Of a stretch of 64,000 nucleotides of DNA, positions 57,879 to 64,000 are shown piece by piece. The stretch's first letter is position 1. Each line of letters starts with the position of its first letter. The notes beneath the pieces were generated by a model. The model ran no database searches and was not told the origin of the DNA. It worked only from the letters and a program-made list of their open reading frames with translations. This stretch comes from Stomorhina lunata. Its lineage: Eukaryota > Arthropoda > Insecta > Diptera > Rhiniidae. Where the stretch lies: NCBI GenBank assembly GCA_933228675.1, contig OW121745.1:467346-531345 (forward strand). Direction: 5' to 3'. A program made the translations under genes and the position numbers.

Positions 57879-58513
57879 CTATTTTGGAACTTCCCGACCG
57901 AGTGCAGGAGGGAGTAGGTTATCCAACTCTAATGTTCTATCATTACTACTTTGGAATGTGGTAACGAAATCAGGAAACTTTCTTACGCAATACACGTCTA
58001 TCTGTTCGAGCTTATCTCTTCGTAGTCGATTGGCCAGTAGACATAACAACAACACTCTTTAGCCGTACAGTTCGTATGCGGAAATTGCTTCCCACAGAAG
58101 TTTTGCCAGTCAGTGGCAATATAGGGAAGTTCAATTTAAAATCAAACACTTCCCACTTATCCCTCTTCCCACAATATTTTCCTAGTTCTAACACAACACA
58201 ATGCATTGCATATGTAAGTAGGGTCGTCAACTGAGTGCTGGTCCTAAACAAAAACAAATTTAAACAAACGTATTTTTGTTACCTAGACGATTAGAATTTT
58301 TGAATTGCCTAATTGACATTCACTTTCGTCTACACATTTCATACGAACCAAAATTTTAAAAGCTTTTTCTCGTTTCACTAAAAAGATTACAATAATCAAA
58401 ACTTCAAATTTTTCGTCAGTTAACGTACAATTTGAAAGAATAGTAGTTTCAAAAACAGGCTGTAAGTAATTATTTTTATATTTTAACAAAATTAAACTAT
58501 TAAGCTCTTGCAA
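57879..58513 (-). pseudogene. Unassigned coding-like remnant
   Basis: On the minus strand, frames of 76 and 81 codons follow one another (58513-58283, then 58257-58012). A frame change near 58045 leads to LANRLRRDKLEQIDVYCVRK, FPDFVTTFQSSNDRTLELDN and a stop at 57879-57881. Codon use is less AT-skewed around 57880-58250 than in the surroundings. I recognise no domain. It could be a broken transposon gene or a retained fragment of a host gene lying in the presumed Crk intron. Confidence 0.35.
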
Positions 58514-58559
58514 ATTTAAACGATTTGATGTTTAATTTTCGAAACTTAAATTGTATTTT

Positions 58560-58853
58560 TATACCCTTCACCAATAGGTGAAAGGGTATTATAAGCTTGT
58601 CATTGAGTTTGTATTTTTTTCATTATTCGTCTTAGACCCCATAAAAATTATACCGATCGCCAGGCGAGTCGATTTAGCCATGTCCGTCTGTTTGTCGGTT
58701 AAAATCAAGTTTGTGGAGCTCCTGGTGGGTGTACCCAGACGAATTATACACTAGGAAATTTTATTATACTTTCAGGAAATTTCCCTATGTCCATAAACAT
58801 CCGAGATATCGCTCAAAAAATCCTAAACTTCGATGACGAATTTAATTTTTTTT
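58560..58853 (+). mobile_element. Helentron-like 5'-end fragment
   Basis: TATACCCTTCACCAATAGGT with palindromic partner and a short GTCTGTTTGTCGG block, then GTGGAGCTCCTGGTGGGTGT. It is cut by the reverse-oriented Helentron that follows. Confidence 0.65.
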
Positions 58854-60760
58854 TAAATAAGAGTGGTATATTCGGCTTTGCCAAATCTTGGACACCCTTC
58901 ACCAATGGTGTTCCAAAAGTAAAGTACAAAATCGTAAGAATTTTTTATACTTATATAATTTCCGATTTCTGACTTAGTTAAGCCCCACACAAATGCTTGA
59001 TATGTATATTAATTTTCTTTTGTTCATACTAAATGTAATTGCTAGCAATATTTGGTTATACTTGTATTATATGCAAAGAGTCTTAAAATTAAGAGTCGGA
59101 AAATGAAAAGGTTTTAGTGGCGTCATCATGTAGAATAGTTATGGACCCAAAGGTAAGGTTGGACAGGTGGCTGATGTCGAAGGCAGTGTCACTTATGTTC
59201 TAAAGCGGTGTCTTTGTGAAAGATAATGATTACTAGACTACAAGTAGAGAATGCTTATTTAAGCCAGCCAGTAGCTTCGATATATGTATGTGTCTATTTT
59301 ACGAACATTTAATAAAGTTCGAAAGATCAGATAAATCATGCAGAAAAGATGCTTTCAAATGTAGATGCCCCTAGATTTGCAAGAGCACATCCATTTGACG
59401 CCCAGTGAGGGTTCTGTACTTAAATTCGTAAGTATCATCCAACTAGTAAAAGTTCTTGATTAGTTATGTAAAACTCTGAAGTTAGCGGACCAATTTAGAT
59501 CAAAGCTTTAACAATGATTGTTTTGTCAATGTACACAAGTCTTAGAATTATAGGGTATACACTCTTAGTTTTAGATACATATGTGAAATATATAGCTTTT
59601 GAATGGATATATATCAGCTTTGTTGGAAAAGTTATTGAAGTTTTACTTATTAATCTAAAGTAAATTAACTAATTAAGATGAATACTTCATCAATAATATT
59701 TGGGATGTATTGTTCTTCTGATCTTCTTGATGGATGTGTGGAAAGATTTGCTCTAGTTCTTTGTGCAATTATAATGTGATTGAATTTATCAGCTTAAAAG
59801 TGATTCCTGGTCGGGGTTATATATAAGATTTCACTAAATGTGAACCGAGTTTGTCCATTTTCAATACCGAACTTTTCAAGAGATCAGAAATACTTTTGTT
59901 AAATGCTGTCCCTCTAGAAAGTTTATTTTAGTCGATATCGCGCTGAATAACGATATTGTACAACGTCTTTATACTAAATGTCATCATCGTATCCATTATA
60001 ATTTGTCATTTATTAGCTACTAAGGGATTGCCTTAGACGAAGTTATACGGGAGCAATTGTCAAAAGTGAACGGATTTCTCCCAATTGCAATTAAAAAATT
60101 TTACTTTTCGTTGATATTTGAGATACATACATAAATATGTAGGTTTTTGAACGGATATCATGTACTCAGTTGCATTTTTGTACTTCCTAGGAAGATTACC
60201 TACAATTTGATATATAATACATTCTCAAATGTTATCACAATGTTTAAAAGTCCGACACAAAATTAAGATAAATGCAGTGTGTCTGTCTGCTAAAATCAGA
60301 TTTGTGGAGCTCCTGGAAGGTATAAACATATGCATTTTACACAAAATTTGAGGATATCGTCTCACCCTAAATGTCATCATTGTCGATCAAAACACCTGAA
60401 ATATCGCTTAAACACTAAATTATATCTACCACAAATTACCGAATGCATCAGAGTTTAGATAATCCCCTGCGAAGTACGCTATTAAATTTCATCAAAATAA
60501 ACATCTGAGATATCGACAAAACAGGAGCTCCAAAAACTTGACTACAACAGAAAAAAGGACAGACATGAGTGCTTTGGGGAACAGACACAGAGTGCTTTGG
60601 GGAACCATTTCCTACAATCTGATATATAATATATTATCACATGTACACCAGGAGTATATTTTTTCTCTTGTTACTTAAAAGTGTGCTTCAATCAAAAATT
60701 TTAAAAATTTTGTCTAATTTTTGGTATTTTTTTCGATATTTTCGGTGTTTATAAACCGAT
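58854..60760 (-). mobile_element. Helentron-like element, reverse orientation
   Basis: The left edge shows the inverted 3' end (AGAGTGGTATATTCGGCTTT, GCCAAATCTTGGACACCCTT, CACCAATGGTG). The body runs backwards through every landmark of the 46132-48712 copy to AAACACCGAAAATATCG near 60750. The 5' GTCY block is largely lost. It stops where the next forward copy begins. Confidence 0.7.
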
Positions 60761-60761
60761 T

Positions 60762-62365
60762 TTTTTTATACCCTTCACCAATAGGTGAAAGGATATTATT
60801 TTGTCATTCAGTTTGTAATTTTTTCATTATTCGTCCCCATAGAAGACCCCATAAAAATTAAATCGATCGACTCAGAATCGCCAGGAGAGTCGATGTAGCC
60901 ATGTGCGTCTGTCTGTCTGTCTGTTGAAATCAAGTTTGTGGAGCTCCTGGTGGGTGTACCCAGACGAATTATACGCAGCACGCTATTGAACTGCATTAAA
61001 ATCGGTCTATAAACACCCGAGATATCGCTAAAATACTAAACTTCGATGACATACAGTTTTTGAATTTTTTTTTTAAATTCTCATCGAATTTTTAATTTTG
61101 ACGATATCTCTGGTGTTTATAGACCGATTTTGATAAAATTAAATAGCATGTTGCATTGGTGTATTTTCTAAAATCTGATATATAATTCAAAATTTTTCTT
61201 AAAATACTGTTTAAAAAAATAATAATAAATATGTCAATTTGCGTACATCGATATCTTTTGCTTTGGCAATATCTCGCTTACGATCCACCGATTTTGATGA
61301 AATTTATTAGTGTGCTGCGTTGAATGATTTCCTAAAATTTGATGTACAGTTCAAAAATTAAAAAAAAACCCAGTTAAAATTATTTTTTTTTTAAACAAAA
61401 TTTTTTTTAATTCTCATCGAGTTTTGAACTTTGGCGATATCTCTGGTGTTTATAGAACAATTTTGATGAAATATAGCATGATGCAATAGATTATTTTCTA
61501 AAATCAATATAATTCGATTTTTTTTTAAATTATTGTAAAAAAATTAAATTTTTTTTCTAAAATATGCCAATTTGCGTTGCGTTTTCTTTGGCGATATCTT
61601 AGTTACTGATCTACCGATTTTGATGAAATTTAATACTGTTATTAAAAAAAAACAAATTTAATTCTTATCGAATTTTTAATTTTGGCGTTATCCCTGGTAT
61701 CTATAGAAAATAAAAAATGGTAATTTAGCATCGAATTTCGAGTTTGGCTATATCTTAGTTGTAAGTAGAGCTATATGTTACAATTTAATAATGTACTTCG
61801 TGGAACACTATTAAAATACAGGTAATAGGTACATATAAGTTATGGCGGTATGCCATCTAGAAGCTCATCAAACTTGATTTCATCATACCGAAATAAGTCT
61901 TAAATAAGTGACTTTTGCACATTATGATGGCCTAATCTAAATAGGTCCGCTAAATATTCTTATTAAAGCAACCATTTAATCGGTCCTCTAATTTTAAAGA
62001 TATATGCATTTAAATACGACCTCTCTCAAGGTGCGAAATGTTGCAATGTTATGTAATTTCTGAAATTGTTTGTATTTCAATCTAGACCCAATGTAGACCC
62101 AATATAAAACATGGTTATTCTCTAATTAAAGTATTATTTATATATCGCCTAAAAATTAAATGTATGAGATTTGAAACTTTTTCAGATTAGAAAATCAATA
62201 AACATATATTAGTATTTTAATAGGATTCACCTAAATCAGTCTTCAGAAACATACATACTTGTAATTGACCAAAAACTCTTTCCACTCTGCACTTTACTTT
62301 TGTAACACCATTGGTGAAGGGTATTTAAGGTTCGGCATAGCAGAACATAGCAGTCACACTTGTTT
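60762..62365 (+). mobile_element. Helentron-like element with internal tandem repeats
   Basis: 5' TATACCCTTCACCAATAGGT, GTCTGTCTGTCTGTTG at 60908; 3' GGTGAAGGGTATTTAAGGTT, a degraded hairpin (TTCGGCATAGCAGAA) and CACTTGTTT. The middle (61060-61720) holds about four ~150-bp degenerate units built on CGATATCTCTGGTGTTTATA and GATTTTGATGAAATT. It is inserted at the truncated 5' side of the preceding element. Confidence 0.65.
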
Positions 62366-63458
62366 CAAAAATTGAAAAAAGAAACTATTGCTTTTTTAAA
62401 AATTTTTCTAAAATTTCTCAATTTACGTACATCGTTATCATTTACTTTGGCGATAGCTCAGTTATTGATCTACCAATTTTGATGTAATTCAATAGTGTGT
62501 TGCATTAAATGATTTCGTAAAATTTGATATACAGTTCAAAAAAGTTTTTTTTCAATACACAGTATTAAAAAAAAATTAAATTCAATAATTAGAGTTTTGA
62601 CAATATCTCAGATTGAAATGTAAATATTTTTAATATCGTTTTGCTTTGGAGGATTTTCTAAGATCTGATATATAATTCATATCGGTATAATATCCGCAAA
62701 TTGTGGAATTTTAAACAAAAAACGGTTTTTATACAAATCAAAAAAAAAAATACAATTTTAAAGCAAATAAAAAAATTGAATTTAGCATAAAATTTTGAGT
62801 TTTGGCTATATCTCAGTTGTAAGTGGAACTATATGTTGCAATTTAATAGTGTATTTCGTAGAATAATATTAACATCTAATACCTATACATATAAGTTATG
62901 TCGGTATGCCATCTAGAAGCTCTTCAAACTTGATTTCAGCATACCGAAATGTGTCTTAAATAAGTGACTTTTGAACATTATGATGGTCTTTATTAATATC
63001 CTTGGTAAGTATTGTTGCCAAAAGTCTAATCTAAATAGGTCCGCTAAATATTCACATTTTATTTAAGCACACTTTTGAACATTATGATGGCCTTTATTCA
63101 TATATTACGTAAGTGTTGTTGCCAAAAGTCTAATCTGAAGAGGTCCGCTAAATATTTTCATTAAAGCAACCATTTAATCGGTCCTTTTTAAAGATTTACA
63201 ACCCCTCTCAAGGTACGAAATGTTACAATGTTTTGAAATTTCTGAAATTGTATTTCAATCTACCTCCATAATGTTTTAGACCCGATATAACAAAATTGTT
63301 CACGAAATAAAATTTATTGAGAACTTGTTTAAAATTTGTATGTTTTACACATATTTAAAAAAAATTTAAGTTAATTCAATACATTATGTATTTTTAATAC
63401 AAACTCGGAATCAACTTTTAGTAAATTAAGAATCGTTTTAATTTAAAATGTTTTTATA
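62366..63458. repeat. Helentron-derived repeat block
   Basis: Repeats units also seen at 61200-61640 and the 1825-2445 block: GGTATGCCATCTAGAAGCTC, ACTTTTGAACATTATGATGG (twice, near 62970 and 63070) and CAATCTACCTCCATAATG. No genes. Its right end AATTTAAAATGTTTTTATAC runs straight into the Tc1-associated block, showing the uninterrupted form of the site occupied by a Helentron at 2446. Confidence 0.5.
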
Positions 63459-63935
63459 CTTAAATTCAAGTGTGATCAATTTTGTCCCCTGTTGCAATAT
63501 TTGTCATTTTATGACCTCTAGTACTTTGTACAACCGCCTTGAATTTTTTTAACTAATTTTATCCTCTTTGGTATACTTTATATGTTATTATAAAGAATTT
63601 TTGAATCGATACATTCCCAGGTTTCAAAGCAATGGCACCAAAAAACATGTACCGTTTTGGGTGTTTTTTTTTTTAAATCTTCCCTATGAAGATGCACCAT
63701 ATATGCTCGATAGGATTTTGATTTGGGGACTACGATGGTCCAAGTAAAAGATTAATAATGTGTTTTTCAAACCATCCCTTTGTTATTTTAGCAGTATAGT
63801 TTGAGTCCTTATCTTGCACGATAACGTCATTTTGTCTCAGTTCAAGAAAAAATATACCTAGACTTGGTAAGAAGGAGCCTTCTAAAATGGTAACACAGTG
63901 ATTTACCTCTAATACGCCGAAGTACTCCAAGCAGA
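63459..63935 (-). pseudogene. Tc1-like transposase, C-terminal relic
   Basis: The minus-strand frame 63930-63730 reads MEYFGVLEVNHCVTILEGSF, then IVQDKDSNYTAKITKGWFEK, the second catalytic Asp region of Tc1-type transposases (usual form QQDNDPKHT). After one in-frame TAG at 63730-63732 it continues SPNQNPIEHIWCIF, with the catalytic Glu. The N-terminal half, including the first Asp, is missing beyond 63935. Confidence 0.7.
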
Positions 63936-64000
63936 TTTTCGGTGTTTATAAACCGATTTTTTTTATACCCTTCACCAATAGGTGAAAGGATATTATTTTG
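63936..64000 (+). repeat. Repeat of the 60739-60803 junction sequence
   Basis: The last 65 bp of the window are identical by eye to 60739-60803, including the truncated edge of one Helentron, an eight-T run and the 5' end of the next (TATACCCTTCACCAATAGGT). The offset is 3,197 bp. Confidence 0.75.

Noticed and set aside
57879..58257. Missing Crk SH3-N or SH2 exon
   Set aside because: None of the SH2 or first-SH3 hallmark motifs (FLVRDS, ALYDF-like, WW..R) appear in any frame.

Overview
ORGANISM AND SETTING. This is eukaryotic DNA, AT-rich and almost wholly made of transposable elements; the families point to a cyclorrhaphous fly. The only ordinary host gene I recognise is the 3' end of Crk (minus strand, two exons at 55153-55662), the SH2/SH3 adaptor. 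In Drosophila Crk lies on the dot chromosome (Muller F), which is the ancestral X in many calyptrate flies. A repeat-choked F-element/X or pericentric region of a calyptrate-like fly is therefore my inference, not a demonstration.

LAYOUT. 1-1.4 kb: degenerate tandem array with core AAAGTACCAAACACGTGTC. 1.4-11.6 kb: Helentron-like (DINE-1/mini-me type) copies, one interrupted by a complete, apparently intact BEL/Pao LTR retrotransposon (4354-11190) that encodes an N-terminal PHD finger. 11.6-16.4 kb: foldback and mariner-type MITEs, an I-type LINE ORF1 relic, a SINE head. 16.4-30.5 kb: a nest in which a PIF/Harbinger element (broken transposase plus Myb/SANT partner gene) carries a small hAT element and a Helentron; the Helentron carries a deleted 4-bp-TSD DNA transposon (Sola-like candidate), which carries a young 412/mdg1-type gypsy element. 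30.8-51.0 kb: a second copy of the GTACC array holding a SINE, an I-type LINE (33423-45629), two Helentrons and a MITE; the LINE is split by a ~2.2-kb palindromic hAT element, itself split by a 4.9-kb Transib element with a RAG1-like transposase and CACAGTG ends. 51-54.7 kb: MITEs and a hAT element with a decayed transposase. 54.7-58.5 kb: Crk exons, then a decayed LINE and unassigned coding-like remnants in the presumed Crk intron. 58.5-64 kb: inverted and nested Helentrons, a Tc1 transposase relic, and the start of what looks like a tandem duplication.

HOW IT FITS TOGETHER. Most boundaries are set by target-site duplications found by eye, so insertion order can be read directly: old GTACC arrays and Helentrons at the bottom, DNA transposons and LINEs next, LTR elements with (near-)identical LTRs last. 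Apart from Crk, only the BEL polyprotein and the gypsy ORFs are still open; all DNA-transposon and LINE genes are broken. The Transib copy still shows the three acidic residues that align with the RAG1 catalytic DDE and heptamer-like termini, and is the most interesting system here.
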